Shown: in pieces, positions 1 to 9,660 of the stretch
Layout of the letters: every line of letters begins with the position of its first letter
Position numbering within the stretch: the stretch's first letter is position 1
Position numbers and translations under genes: made by a program
DNA from: JBDRHL01 sp043816955
GTDB lineage: Bacteria; Planctomycetota; Phycisphaerae; Sedimentisphaerales; CAYZTY01
DNA: 37,060 nucleotides
Assembly (NCBI GenBank): GCA_043816955.1
Contig: JBDRHL010000145.1
Span: forward strand, 1-37,060
Direction: 5' to 3'
The notes under the pieces: generated by a model
What the model saw: only the letters and a program-made list of their open reading frames with translations
Told to the model about the DNA's origin: nothing
Databases searched by the model: none

Positions 1-2
1 CC

Positions 3-107
3 ACAGCCAGAAAACTGCTGAATATTATCTTTGATACGCTGAAGAATGACTGGGTATTTGAAGATTTTCCAAACTTTGTATTAACAAGTAGTTGCGTAAA
101 AAAATAA
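3..107 (+). CDS. C-terminal end of an unidentified protein (5' truncated by window edge)
   Basis: An open frame enters from the left edge and stops at the TAA at 105-107, giving 34 residues rich in aromatic and acidic residues (IIFDTLKNDWVFEDFPNFVL, then a Ser/Lys tail). The other two forward frames stop early. It lies in the same direction as the sugar-catabolism cluster, 37 bases before the next start, so it is probably the end of the preceding cluster gene. I do not recognise the family, and the fragment is too short to assign a function. Confidence 0.4.
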   Translation, partial: TARKLLNIIFDTLKNDWVFEDFPNFVLTSSCVKK

Positions 108-144
108 TAAAAATTGGAGTAGACTTTTAACATAGGAGAAATGT

Positions 145-1098
145 ATGTCAGTACGTGTTGGTTTTGTCGGTTATGGCGGTATTGCTAAAGCGCATCAGCA
201 ATCGGTTGTGCTCAGCGGTATGGGCAAGATTGTCGGCGGGATGGATATTGAGCTGAAACAGCGTCAGCGTTTTGAAGAGGAGGCCAAAGCTCCTTCGTTC
301 ACATGTTTCAAGGAGATGCTCGATAAAGCAGAACCTGAAGCTGTGATAGTATCTACGCCTCCGAATGTGAGGCTGGAGATCGTAAGAGAATGTGCAGAAC
401 GCGGGATTGGCGTTCTTTGCGAGAAGCCGCTGGCTCACAATGTTGAATCAGCCAGGGAACTTGCCGCGATATCGAAAGGAGCAAAAAATATTTGTGCGGT
501 TGCTTTCTGTCACAGGTTCAATCCAGGGATTAACCGGATGAAACAGCTTTTTGAAGATGGTGTGCTGGGCGAGCCGATAGAATTTGTTAATTTTTTTGTC
601 GGTTCATCTTCATGGTGCGGTGAGGTTTGGCGAACAGACATAAATATCAGCGGGGGAGGCTGTTTAATGGATAACGGCAGTCATTCGATTGATATTTTTC
701 AATATCTGTTTGGTCGAGTAGAAAAAGCGGCAGGAGCGACGCGGAACGTCTGGCCGGGGCGGGGTGATGATACAGCCTGTTTATTGGTAACTTCTGAAAG
801 CGGCGTCATAGGGCAAATAACTGTTTCCTGGATGTACCCTTTCGGTGCAGCCACGGTTGAAGTGATTGGCAGCAAAGGGGCTGCCAAGTTTGATTATTCC
901 GTTATAGATGAATTGAAGATTCGCATTGGCAAAGATGAATGGAAAACTGAAAAAATCACAAAAGATACGCGTTTTGTTGACCAGATGAAGGCTTTTTTAA
1001 GTGCTGTTGGTGGTAATCAGAATGGACAACTTGCCAGTTTCGAAGATGGTCTGACGGCAGTGGAAATTATCGGAAAGATATATAAGGACAGGCTATAG
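145..1098 (+). CDS. Gfo/Idh/MocA family NAD(P)-dependent oxidoreductase
   Basis: A predicted cytoplasmic sugar or polyol dehydrogenase of 317 aa. The N-terminus is a Rossmann fold with a G-x-G-G-I-A nucleotide-binding turn at residues 9-13. The family EKP motif is at 93-95, and the second domain carries the catalytic-type pattern D-x-G-x-H-x-x-D (D176, H180, D183). Length is normal for the family. An AGGAGA ribosome site at 134-139 selects the ATG at 145 over an out-of-frame ATG at 141. It is the first complete gene of a co-directional cluster with a second family member, a glycosidase and a symporter, so it probably oxidises a monosaccharide released from an imported or degraded glycan. The substrate cannot be read from the sequence. 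Confidence 0.9.
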   Translation: MSVRVGFVGYGGIAKAHQQSVVLSGMGKIVGGMDIELKQRQRFEEEAKAPSFTCFKEMLDKAEPEAVIVSTPPNVRLEIVRECAERGIGVLCEKPLAHNVESARELAAISKGAKNICAVAFCHRFNPGINRMKQLFEDGVLGEPIEFVNFFVGSSSWCGEVWRTDINISGGGCLMDNGSHSIDIFQYLFGRVEKAAGATRNVWPGRGDDTACLLVTSESGVIGQITVSWMYPFGAATVEVIGSKGAAKFDYSVIDELKIRIGKDEWKTEKITKDTRFVDQMKAFLSAVGGNQNGQLASFEDGLTAVEIIGKIYKDRL

Positions 1099-1160
1099 AG
1101 GGATTTGGAATGGGTAACATTGAATAATTCTGGCAAATCTTAAGTTAAGGAGCTAAGGAC

Positions 1161-2042
1161 ATGAAAATTGGAATTGTAGGTTTTGATACAAGTCACGCGC
1201 ATGTTTTCCCCGCGTACCTTCGTGACATAGCCGGTAAAAATCCGAAGTATAAAGAAATTGAAGTTGTCGCAGGGTGGCCGGGTGATCCCGCTACTGCTGT
1301 TCATCCTGAGCGGCTGGATGAGATGCGCAAAAAGATTGATGAAATGGGCATCAAAGCGGTCGATCACCTGGATGAGCTGATTGAAAGCAGTGATGCGTTT
1401 TTGCTTGAAAGCGTGAATGGTGACACACACCTCGAACTTGCTGAGAAAATACTCCCTGCCGGGAAGCGCACCTTTATTGATAAACCGTTTACGAATACCA
1501 TGAAAGACGCAAAAGCTATCGCGGGTTTGATAAAAAAATACAAGACTCCGTGCTGGAGCAGTTCATCTTTGAGGTTTGAACCAACCATGCTGGAAGCAAA
1601 ATCGAAGGTCGGTAATATTTCCGGCGCCGATGTATATGGTCCTGCTCCCTACTTTGAGAAGGGCCGGGGCATCGTTTATTATGGTATACACCCGGCGGAA
1701 ATGATTATAACTATCATGGGGACCGGGCTGAAAAGTGTCCGAACAAGCCATTGGCATGAAGACCGGGAAATAATCGTGGCGGAATGGTCTGATGGAAGAA
1801 TGGCTAGCCTTCGGGCCCGGCGAAATCCCGTCCAAGGCTTTGGCGGCATTATCCATGGCTCGCAGTGTTCCGCATTCTTTCCGGGTAATGGTGATTTTTA
1901 CGGTGCTTTATGCAATCAGCTTGCTGAATTTTTTGTTACAGGCCGGCCGCCTGTCCCGATTGAAGAAACGCTCGAGGTTATAAAGCTTTTGGATGCAGCG
2001 GTTCGCTCCAGAGAGCATTCTGGTAAAGCGATTTCGGTCTAA
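1161..2042 (+). CDS. Gfo/Idh/MocA-like oxidoreductase, divergent
   Basis: This 293-aa protein has the same architecture as its upstream neighbour but is only distantly similar. The Rossmann start is M-K-I-G-I-V-G-F with a D-T-S-H-A-H segment in the dinucleotide turn. The family EKP motif reads DKP at residues 107-109, and a conserved-type His lies at 177 in Y-Y-G-I-H-P-A-E. The D-T-S-H-A-H start and DKP variant are typical of a sub-branch often found with sugar clusters; activity is inferred. An AAGGAG site lies at 1147-1152. The next gene starts only six bases after its stop, so the two are probably cotranscribed. It may act as a partner dehydrogenase or use a different acidic or keto sugar. 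Confidence 0.85.
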   Translation: MKIGIVGFDTSHAHVFPAYLRDIAGKNPKYKEIEVVAGWPGDPATAVHPERLDEMRKKIDEMGIKAVDHLDELIESSDAFLLESVNGDTHLELAEKILPAGKRTFIDKPFTNTMKDAKAIAGLIKKYKTPCWSSSSLRFEPTMLEAKSKVGNISGADVYGPAPYFEKGRGIVYYGIHPAEMIITIMGTGLKSVRTSHWHEDREIIVAEWSDGRMASLRARRNPVQGFGGIIHGSQCSAFFPGNGDFYGALCNQLAEFFVTGRPPVPIEETLEVIKLLDAAVRSREHSGKAISV

Positions 2043-2048
2043 ATCAAT

Positions 2049-4073
2049 ATGTCAGAGTTTATAAAAAGGAGACAGACAGGTTTGAAGCGAAAACCGGAAC
2101 AAAACAAAACAGTAACTGACAAGGTAAACATAACTTATAAGGAATCCGCTATCTGTATTTTGGCATCCGCTTATAAGTGTTGCATATCCCTTGTTGATGG
2201 AATGGCAGAGTTAATGCTGCCTGATGGGAACCTGCTGGTAAAATTTCCGGTTGATGTTGCCTGCGTGCAGAAAGATGGCAGCGTGGTCCGGATGGCAGTT
2301 CCGCTGAGGTGCGTTGCAACTGAAGAGGGTTTTGACTTGTTCGCAGACAATGGCGGCTTTGAGCGTATGCGGGTTGTCTGTGCCCCGCGATGGATTGAGT
2401 TTACTTATATTGCCAGAGCTCGCCAGGGCCGGCTTCTTGAACCTAAGGAGACCTTATATTTTCTTCGCAACCGGGACGGAATGCAGTTGAAGCACTGTAT
2501 CGAAGGTTTTGATGCATGCCCGAAAATGAATATGGAGGCTGAGGAGAACTACCGCTCAATTTTCCCGATTTCAGATATTGGCTCATATTTTTCTCCGCCG
2601 CCACAGGTGCTAAGCCTTAGAATGCCGGCAGGCTGGTTCAGTATGGGTTTGAGCAGGCTGCCCGATTCAAACGTGTTTAAGCTGACATCGGACCGTGGGT
2701 TGCTGGTAGAGACGCCATGTGGTCACTTAAGTTTTAGCGATGCCGAGGAATATGCCGCACCAGGCGTCTTTTTTATGTTCCCCGCTGCTGGATGGGAGGC
2801 GCTTGCATTATATCGTCAGATACTGATTGAACGGGACATTGTGACGGATACCCCAATAGAACAGCGCAATCTGCCGGGCTGGTGGAAATGGCCGTTTTAC
2901 TGCACATATGGCGACCAGATGATGGAGTTGCAGAGAAATGAGTACCAGGATATTGACTGGGGCTGTGATGCATACAACAGCCAATGGGTGCGAAATTCAG
3001 TAGAACATGTCGAGAGCAAACTTGGCAGGCAATTCAATGTAATAATTGACGCTTTCTGGACTGAGCCGAATAATTTTGACCCGGTGCCCAGCGAGCGGTT
3101 CAAGGATATGAAGGAACTGATAAAATGGTGCCACGATCGTGGGCACAAGGTGCTGCTTTGGTGCAAGCCCTTTGTAACAAGTACGCAGGGGGAGTGTGGC
3201 ACCTTGGCAAAAAAGTACGGTGTTCTCAAGGCCGGCAGCGACTATCACATAGACTATACGTCGCCCGGCGCTGACGCATATCTTAAAGAGCTTTGTGAAG
3301 GCTATTTTTCGGCTGACGGGCTTGATGCCGATGGTATGAAGATGGACTTTCTCAACCAACTGGCTGGGCCGGACAAATGCTGTTACTGTTGCCCTCAGGC
3401 AGGCATCGGTATGCGAGAGGTAGCCCTTTTCTGTCGTAAATTTTCTGAAATTGCCCGCGGGATTAAACGTGATGTCTGTATTAATTTCAGTGCAGCGGAT
3501 GTGCGATTTTCAGAATTTATATCAATGAACCGGCTGCATGATGTCCATGCCTCTCTTGAAGAAAAGCTTCGCCGGGCGAGAATATCGGCTGCCGCTTCAC
3601 CGAATACGATTATTGATAGTGATGGTGCCGTGATGTTCAGTCACTGGCTGGAGGAGCATTATCTTCTTGCCGCTTTGTTTGGGACCTGTTCCCTGTACTA
3701 CAGTCGAGTGCTTCACGACAACGTAGCGATAACAGAAGAAGAGTGGAAGATTCTCAGGGCATTATTTGAGTTATCGGCGAAAAAACCGTGGGGTCGGCCT
3801 GTAGCTTTGTCTTATAAAAACTGGCAATTAGTAAGCAATGGCAAAGCGGTAGGGCAGACACTTAATGGACAATTGATAATGATTTTCACCAAGCCGAATG
3901 AAGCATCGCTGCTTAGTATTGTCTCTAATCGCCGGAGGGTCCCTACTCTGGGCAGGCAAATCGGCTCGATCCTGCCGGAGCCTGAATCACTGAAGATAAC
4001 CAGGAACTACGTAACCGCCAGGTGGCAGAGAGGCGTTATTTACAGGCTTGTCGCCAGAGGAGAAATCTCTTAA
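2049..4073 (+). CDS. GH36-like (clan GH-D) glycoside hydrolase, probable alpha-galactosidase-type
   Basis: A 674-aa protein with an N-terminal beta-rich region (about residues 1-280) followed by a TIM barrel. Barrel landmarks are the IIDAFWTEP strand, then F-x-D-M-K-E-L-I-x-W-C-H-D-R-G-H-K-V-L-L-W-x-K-P, which matches the F-P-x-G-M-K..G-L-W-x-E-P pattern of GH36/GH31. A K-M-D motif has its Asp at 433 (candidate nucleophile), and a D-V-R-F segment has Asp 484 about 50 residues on (candidate acid/base). No signal peptide is evident, so it is probably cytoplasmic. The start is ambiguous: ATG 2049 has no good ribosome site, while the in-frame TTG at 2082 follows an AAAAAGGAGA tract. Family placement is by motif only; GH31 is the main alternative. 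Confidence 0.75.
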   Translation: MSEFIKRRQTGLKRKPEQNKTVTDKVNITYKESAICILASAYKCCISLVDGMAELMLPDGNLLVKFPVDVACVQKDGSVVRMAVPLRCVATEEGFDLFADNGGFERMRVVCAPRWIEFTYIARARQGRLLEPKETLYFLRNRDGMQLKHCIEGFDACPKMNMEAEENYRSIFPISDIGSYFSPPPQVLSLRMPAGWFSMGLSRLPDSNVFKLTSDRGLLVETPCGHLSFSDAEEYAAPGVFFMFPAAGWEALALYRQILIERDIVTDTPIEQRNLPGWWKWPFYCTYGDQMMELQRNEYQDIDWGCDAYNSQWVRNSVEHVESKLGRQFNVIIDAFWTEPNNFDPVPSERFKDMKELIKWCHDRGHKVLLWCKPFVTSTQGECGTLAKKYGVLKAGSDYHIDYTSPGADAYLKELCEGYFSADGLDADGMKMDFLNQLAGPDKCCYCCPQAGIGMREVALFCRKFSEIARGIKRDVCINFSAADVRFSEFISMNRLHDVHASLEEKLRRARISAAASPNTIIDSDGAVMFSHWLEEHYLLAALFGTCSLYYSRVLHDNVAITEEEWKILRALFELSAKKPWGRPVALSYKNWQLVSNGKAVGQTLNGQLIMIFTKPNEASLLSIVSNRRRVPTLGRQIGSILPEPESLKITRNYVTARWQRGVIYRLVARGEIS

Positions 4074-4138
4074 AGATCAGGTGCGGTGAAATAATCTGCA
4101 TGTGTGAATAATGATTAGACAGGAGGAATTGGGAATTC

Positions 4139-6061
4139 ATGTCAGGGATTGATTGGCTGATAGTTGGTATTTTTCTGGTAGGCATAAACATAATCGGCAT
4201 AGCCTGCCGTAAGTATATGAAAAGTGTTTCCGACTGGCTTGTTGCCGGCCGAGGTGTTGGCAGGTACCTGGGGATAGTTGCCGATACCGGTCAGGGTACC
4301 GGCGCCGTCAGTATTATCGCTTTGCTTCAAATTACCTATGCTGCCGGCCCGGCATACTTCTGGTATTATATCCAGACCCTGGGTCTGGGATTAATAATTG
4401 CTATTACAGGCTGGGGCATTTACAGGCTTCGTGAGACAAGGATTATGACCCTCAACGAACTTCTGGAGAGGCGGTACAGCCGCAATTTCAGGATTTTTTG
4501 CGGGATACTGTGTTTTGTTTCCGGTGTGTTGAATATGGGGATTTTTCCTATTGTAGGCGGCCGGTTCATGGTTTATTTCTGCGGGCTGCCTCAGTCATTT
4601 GAAATGCTTGGCATAACTATAGCCACTGTCCCAGCAATAACAGCGGTCCTTGTTTTCGTGGCAGTGCTTTTCTGCTTTCTTGGGGGACAGGTTACTATTG
4701 TCGTAACCGATTTTATCCAGACCAGCATCATTATGATTATGTATATCGTCGTTGGTTTCGGCGTTTACCGCTTTGTTACCTGGGATCATGTGGAACAGGC
4801 CCTGCGGGCACAGGAGAACATGGCGGACCTGGTTAATCCGATAAGAACCGGCACAGGTAGCGATTTTGGGATATGGTTCTTTGTGATGATAAGTTTCTCG
4901 ATATACTACAACATCCTTAGTTGGTCTCCGAGTATTACGCGCGGCCAATCCGCCAGAGACCCAAGAGAAGCAAAAATAATGATATTGGTTTCATACCTGC
5001 GTCTTGGACTGGGTATCGGGCTTCTTTGTTTTGTTCCGGTCGCCTGTTTTGCTTTTATGAGACTGCCTGTCTTTGCTGATAAAGCTGCCTATGTCCAGCG
5101 CATTCTGGCAACTATCGCCAATGAAAAGGTAAAGGGGCAGATGGTGGTACCCCTTTTTCTGTCACATGTGTTGCCGATTGGGATTGTCGGACTATTTGTC
5201 TCCGGCATGTTAGCCGCGGCGATAAGCACGCTTGACAGCTACTTTTTGGCCTGGACTGGTGTGTTTATTCAGGATGTTGTAATGCCTTTCAGAAAAAAAG
5301 CTCTCAGTCAGAACCAGCATGTCCGGCTGCTTAAAGGCGCCGTTATCGGCATCGCCTTGTTCGTATATTTGTTCAGCATTTTCTACAAGGAAACCGATTT
5401 TATAATCATGTTTATGATGATTACCGGTGCTATTTACACCGGCGGCGCAGGAGCGGTGATCCTTGGCGCCCTGTATTGGCGGCGTGGTACTACTGCCGGG
5501 GCCTGGGCGGCGATGATTACAGGTTCAGGAATTGCTGTTCTCGGGCTGATTTTGGGTCAGATATGGGGCAAAATAGGGTTTCTTGAACAAATAAGTGAAA
5601 AGTTCCCACTGAATGGCCTGCAGGTATATTTTGTTGCCAGCCTTTCAGCTATCACAATGTACATAATTGTTTCACTGCTGACGCTGAAGAAGAAATATGA
5701 CCTTGATGGCCTGCTGAATCGAAAAGATGGCGTTAACGTGGAAGTAATGGAGCTCAAGCAGGCAGCAAGCGGCAACTGGTTTGTTCGGCATCTTTATCAT
5801 ATACTTTGGGTAATAGCGATAATCCTGATTGTCATATCAGCTTCGACGATATGGTATAACCTGACTTGTCAGGATACGGTTAACCCGGAAAGCTGGCTGA
5901 AATTCTGGAAATTCTACGTGTTCGGGTTCTTCTTCTGGACAATTCCAGCAACAGTTTGGCTTATTGGCGGAGGTACACGCGACCTGTACAGACTGTTTAA
6001 ACACCTTAAGTTAGAAAAAGTTGATGATAAAGATGATGGGTTTATTAGAAAGGAAGAGTAG
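4139..6061 (+). CDS. Sodium:solute symporter (SSS family) for a sugar or organic solute
   Basis: A 640-aa integral membrane transporter with about 13-14 hydrophobic segments across its length and a hydrophilic tail. Family traits are the early S-D-W-L-V-A-G-R-G-V-G segment after the first helix, a G-Q-G-T-G-A-V stretch in the following helix, a long helix-rich core and the A-A-A-I-S-T-L-D-S-Y sodium-site-like segment near residue 360-370. An AGGAGG site lies 12 bases before the ATG. Placed between the glycosidase and the giant exported proteins, it most likely imports the sugar that the cluster degrades, driven by sodium. The solute itself cannot be inferred. Confidence 0.88.
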   Translation: MSGIDWLIVGIFLVGINIIGIACRKYMKSVSDWLVAGRGVGRYLGIVADTGQGTGAVSIIALLQITYAAGPAYFWYYIQTLGLGLIIAITGWGIYRLRETRIMTLNELLERRYSRNFRIFCGILCFVSGVLNMGIFPIVGGRFMVYFCGLPQSFEMLGITIATVPAITAVLVFVAVLFCFLGGQVTIVVTDFIQTSIIMIMYIVVGFGVYRFVTWDHVEQALRAQENMADLVNPIRTGTGSDFGIWFFVMISFSIYYNILSWSPSITRGQSARDPREAKIMILVSYLRLGLGIGLLCFVPVACFAFMRLPVFADKAAYVQRILATIANEKVKGQMVVPLFLSHVLPIGIVGLFVSGMLAAAISTLDSYFLAWTGVFIQDVVMPFRKKALSQNQHVRLLKGAVIGIALFVYLFSIFYKETDFIIMFMMITGAIYTGGAGAVILGALYWRRGTTAGAWAAMITGSGIAVLGLILGQIWGKIGFLEQISEKFPLNGLQVYFVASLSAITMYIIVSLLTLKKKYDLDGLLNRKDGVNVEVMELKQAASGNWFVRHLYHILWVIAIILIVISASTIWYNLTCQDTVNPESWLKFWKFYVFGFFFWTIPATVWLIGGGTRDLYRLFKHLKLEKVDDKDDGFIRKEE

Positions 6062-6159
6062 AACTTCAAAAAGGCGATACTTTGAATGTATCGATAAAAA
6101 TCTTCCGGCATCATGCTGGAGCAGTTATTAAAATTAAATATATGTGACGGAGAACTGTT

Positions 6160-9100
6160 ATGAAAACGAGAAAGAGCGGGAATTTGGTCTTAACACTGAT
6201 GGTTTGTCTTACTGTAATCCAGTATACAGTGTATGCTCGAGATGAGGACCTCATCTCAATGGACATGGCATCGAAGATTAGTGTTCCTTTTATTGAATCG
6301 GCTCCAGAGATTGATGGTAACTTCGATGTCGCAGAATGGAAATTCGCCTCGGCGTGTACGGGTTTCTATGACTATAAAGATATTCCCGGAATCATGGATA
6401 ACGGGCCCATTGTTTTTATGTGTTATGATAACACGTCAATTTATCTGCTGACTCTCTGCCCGGAGGAAGAAGGCAGAGCCTTAAAGGCGAAATGCACGAA
6501 CAGAGATGATAACGTTTATACGGATGATTCGGTAGAAGTGTATTTCTACACGCCAAAGAAACATTTGTTCCAGTTTGTGATCAATCCTCTGGGGACATTA
6601 GCTGATCTTAGGGACGGTGATGTGCAATGGAATGGAAATATACAGGCAAGAGCCTCACACATACTGGGCGAGCAATTACCGGAAGAATATGGTTTAGCGG
6701 GCAGATATTGGACAGCGGAGATAGAAATACCCTTGGGTGAGCTGGATGTTACGAGCATAAAGCCTGGTGATAAATGGGCAATGAATATTGGCGTCAGTCG
6801 TACAGGGCCGTGGGCGTCGCTGGCAATGCTCAGCGGCTCAGCTTATGCCGAACCGAATGCCTTTGTTCCTATTATGTTTTTGGCAAAGGGCGAACCGTTT
6901 GTGCAGTTCACCAGCCTTGGGAAAGCGCAATATGGGAAGGTACATATTTGTGGCAAAGCGGTTAATCCTGGCGCAAAACCGGTTGACTTAAAGGTTGCTT
7001 TTGATCTTTGGAAGCATGGTAGTTATCTTACCGAAGATGCTTATCAGGATATCGTAGGTGTCATTATTCCTACAACCAAGAAACTTGCTTTGGAACCGAA
7101 GTCTGAAGTACTCCTGGACATAGAGAAAACAGTGACGAATACTGCGATAGACCGCATGGCGCTGCGTGTTTTCCAGGTCGCTGATGGCAAAAAAGCATTA
7201 CTGGAAAGACCCGGTTTTGTAAAAATCCAGCCTCAGTTGAATGTTACGATCGGTAACGTTCCACCTAAAGAGTACCTCGTGCTTAAGATCGACCCTATAG
7301 GCTTGAAGAACGAGTTAAAGTCCCCTATGGCTACTATGGATATTATAGTGGAAGCCGTCGACAAAAATGGAAAAGTCGTTCTAACCAGGAGGATTTCCGA
7401 TGCCCTTAAAAATGACGAATTGGTTTTTGACTATAAGGGGCTGCCTGACGGCGAATATATCTGCCGCATCACGCCTGTAATTGAAGATGGAAAGAAGATT
7501 CAAAGTTACCAAGGCAGCTTCCGGCATCCTGCAAAGCCGGATTGGTGGAATGACGAATACGATCGTTATGCCAAGGCGGATAGAGTTCTAAAACCATGGA
7601 CATCTATTGAGTATGGGGAGAATAGCATTTCCGTTTGGGGCCGGACAATGAAGTGGGAAAAAGGTATCCTGCCGAGCAGTATCACAACACAGGGTAAGGA
7701 ACTGTTGGTAAAGCCCATGCGGCTTGTCGCGGTTTTTGGTGGAAAAGAGCACTTCATAGGACTGGATAATTTCAAGTTTACTTCGAAAAAGCAAAGTCGC
7801 GCGGAAATGGTTGCCGAAGGTTTTGCCGACGGACTGAAGGTAAGAGCACAGATGTGGTTTGAGTACGATGGTTTCGGCTGGATTACGCTTAACCTGTCTG
7901 ATTCCAAAAAGAGAAAGATAGAAAAGCTCTGGGTAGAGGTTCCTATGGAGTCAAAGTATATTACTCTTTACCAGGGTTTTGCCAGGGATGCATTTGGTTT
8001 TGTAAAAAATGAACCGATCCAATTGAAATGGCAGTATCGCCCGGATACTCTTGAGCTTAATTTCTACCATTGGTGCGGCAATGAAGATCTCGGACTCGGC
8101 TTTACCTACAGAACTTTAGAACATTGGTATCCGAAGTCTATAGATAACTTCTGTACCCTGATCCCGGGGGAAAAGGAAACTATATATAAAATGAATCTGA
8201 TTGGGCAGGCAGTTGAGGTTAATGGCTTTAAGTATGAGTTTGGTATCCAAGCCACACCCATAAAACCGCTTCCGCCTGATTGGCATGTCATGCTTGCAAC
8301 TTCGTTTTATAACAGCTTCATGAATGTGCCTCATCGCGCCCAGGAAAAAATCCCCGAAAAGATTGATATTCTGGTAAACTGGCAGACTAATGTGGATATG
8401 AAGGGCCTCAATGATCCGCTCGGTATAAACAGCGACAAGATGAATGAAATCATTCGATATGCTCACGGGAAGGGAATGGCAGTATCTGGTCCTGCTACCT
8501 GTCCACAGAAGATCAGCCCTGTCATGAAGGATTACGATGACTACAAAATGGCCTGGAAGAACATCCCTGAATCCCTTCTTAACTGGGACAAGATCCCTCA
8601 CCTTCAAAACTGTGGTGGTTCAGAAGCCTATCGCAGATGGCTATTCAGCACCTGGGCTAAGTTCATTAAAACCTATGATATTGATTGTATCTATTTTGAC
8701 GGCTGGCCGGCAGGGCAGATGGGCTGCTATAGTCCACATCAAGATAACTGTGGCTGGGCAGACTCAGATGGGAAAAGACACCTGACGGTAGCGATTCTGG
8801 AGGGCCGTGAGTTTCTCAAGGCCCTGGCACTTTATATGGAAGACAACATTAAGAGCGAATATATACCGCCGCCAAAAACAGGGGCGAAGCGAGAAGGATT
8901 TCCCCGGTACCATTTGTGGATTCATTCCTGGAACTGGGTTCCTCCCGCAGTCGGGTTTGCCACTATCTGGTTTACCGGGGAATTTGCTGCGTATCCCTTT
9001 AAGCCCAACGTTGCCGGGATGAAAACCGCGGAAGGCTCGATGGCAGAAGCTGTAGGGATGGATTTGTTCCGGACTCGCTGTCTGTCGACAAACTGGGGTG

Positions 9101-9561
9101 TTCCGAACCTTTATGATACAATCTCCGTTACTTACAGACAAACAGAGATGATGATGGCCTGGCTTTTGCCTCATGGCAGCCAGGTAGGAGCTATCGATTT
9201 CATGTCAGGCGGTCCACAGCTTGTGTCAACCATTTATAATGTGTTCGAAAAATTTGGCGCCAGAACTGCCAATTTTACACCTTGCTGGCGGGACAATCCT
9301 TATGTGGATATTCTGAATCCTCGCAGACCCGATGTTGTGGCAGCAACATGGGATCATTCAGCCGATAAGGTGCTAGCCGTTGTGTCTAACCTGCGAACAA
9401 TCAACGGTGGTGAGACCACACATGTAACCCTGAAACTGAAAGGTTTTACCAATCCGAAAGTGACCAACGCCTTGACTCAGGAGCAGATACCCGTGAAGGA
9501 TAATATAATAACTCTGGACATTGAGCCGGAAATGTTCGTGTTAATGCTCATTGAAATGTAA
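6160..9561 (+). CDS. Secreted CBM9-like / GH123-DUF6067-like protein (paralog 1)
   Basis: This 1133-aa exported protein has a signal peptide at residues 1-26 (basic start, hydrophobic core, V-Y-A end). Residues about 40-245 resemble a CBM9/DOMON-like beta-sandwich (A-P-E-I-D-G-N-F-D start, D-D-S-V-E-V-Y-F middle). A further beta region follows. From about 474 there is the N-terminal domain shared by the three giant proteins here (R-V-L-K-P-W-T to G-I-Q-A-T-P-I-K-P-L-P near 694). A TIM-barrel-like domain runs to about 1065 with a Y-F-D-G-W strand (Asp 847, candidate catalytic), then a C-terminal beta domain. I assign it to the GH123/DUF6067 group from memory of the family; the substrate is unknown. 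Its last 190 bases nearly match the end of the gene at 10885. Confidence 0.75.
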   Translation: MKTRKSGNLVLTLMVCLTVIQYTVYARDEDLISMDMASKISVPFIESAPEIDGNFDVAEWKFASACTGFYDYKDIPGIMDNGPIVFMCYDNTSIYLLTLCPEEEGRALKAKCTNRDDNVYTDDSVEVYFYTPKKHLFQFVINPLGTLADLRDGDVQWNGNIQARASHILGEQLPEEYGLAGRYWTAEIEIPLGELDVTSIKPGDKWAMNIGVSRTGPWASLAMLSGSAYAEPNAFVPIMFLAKGEPFVQFTSLGKAQYGKVHICGKAVNPGAKPVDLKVAFDLWKHGSYLTEDAYQDIVGVIIPTTKKLALEPKSEVLLDIEKTVTNTAIDRMALRVFQVADGKKALLERPGFVKIQPQLNVTIGNVPPKEYLVLKIDPIGLKNELKSPMATMDIIVEAVDKNGKVVLTRRISDALKNDELVFDYKGLPDGEYICRITPVIEDGKKIQSYQGSFRHPAKPDWWNDEYDRYAKADRVLKPWTSIEYGENSISVWGRTMKWEKGILPSSITTQGKELLVKPMRLVAVFGGKEHFIGLDNFKFTSKKQSRAEMVAEGFADGLKVRAQMWFEYDGFGWITLNLSDSKKRKIEKLWVEVPMESKYITLYQGFARDAFGFVKNEPIQLKWQYRPDTLELNFYHWCGNEDLGLGFTYRTLEHWYPKSIDNFCTLIPGEKETIYKMNLIGQAVEVNGFKYEFGIQATPIKPLPPDWHVMLATSFYNSFMNVPHRAQEKIPEKIDILVNWQTNVDMKGLNDPLGINSDKMNEIIRYAHGKGMAVSGPATCPQKISPVMKDYDDYKMAWKNIPESLLNWDKIPHLQNCGGSEAYRRWLFSTWAKFIKTYDIDCIYFDGWPAGQMGCYSPHQDNCGWADSDGKRHLTVAILEGREFLKALALYMEDNIKSEYIPPPKTGAKREGFPRYHLWIHSWNWVPPAVGFATIWFTGEFAAYPFKPNVAGMKTAEGSMAEAVGMDLFRTRCLSTNWGVPNLYDTISVTYRQTEMMMAWLLPHGSQVGAIDFMSGGPQLVSTIYNVFEKFGARTANFTPCWRDNPYVDILNPRRPDVVAATWDHSADKVLAVVSNLRTINGGETTHVTLKLKGFTNPKVTNALTQEQIPVKDNIITLDIEPEMFVLMLIEM

Positions 9562-9660
9562 CAGGAAGAGAGAAAAATGTGCAGGATCCAATAAAATTAT
9601 GCTGGTCGTTTTTGGGTGTTTTGCTTGTCTCTGACTTATCATGAGCAGGCGTTTGAACTA
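9367..9660 (+). repeat. Duplicated segment, copy A (partner 13752-14060)
   Basis: The 3' end of the first giant gene and the following spacer align with the 3' end of the second giant gene and the start of the third. In an 81-base core (9463-9543 against 13852-13932) I count five differences. Similarity continues past the stop codon through AGGA..A-rich..ATGTGCAG and onward to about 9660, where the next gene begins. Confidence 0.75.

Noticed and set aside
6075..6093. CGATAC/GTATCG hairpin after the symporter as a terminator
   Set aside because: Only six pairs and no T run; the downstream gene has the same direction and probably shares the transcript.
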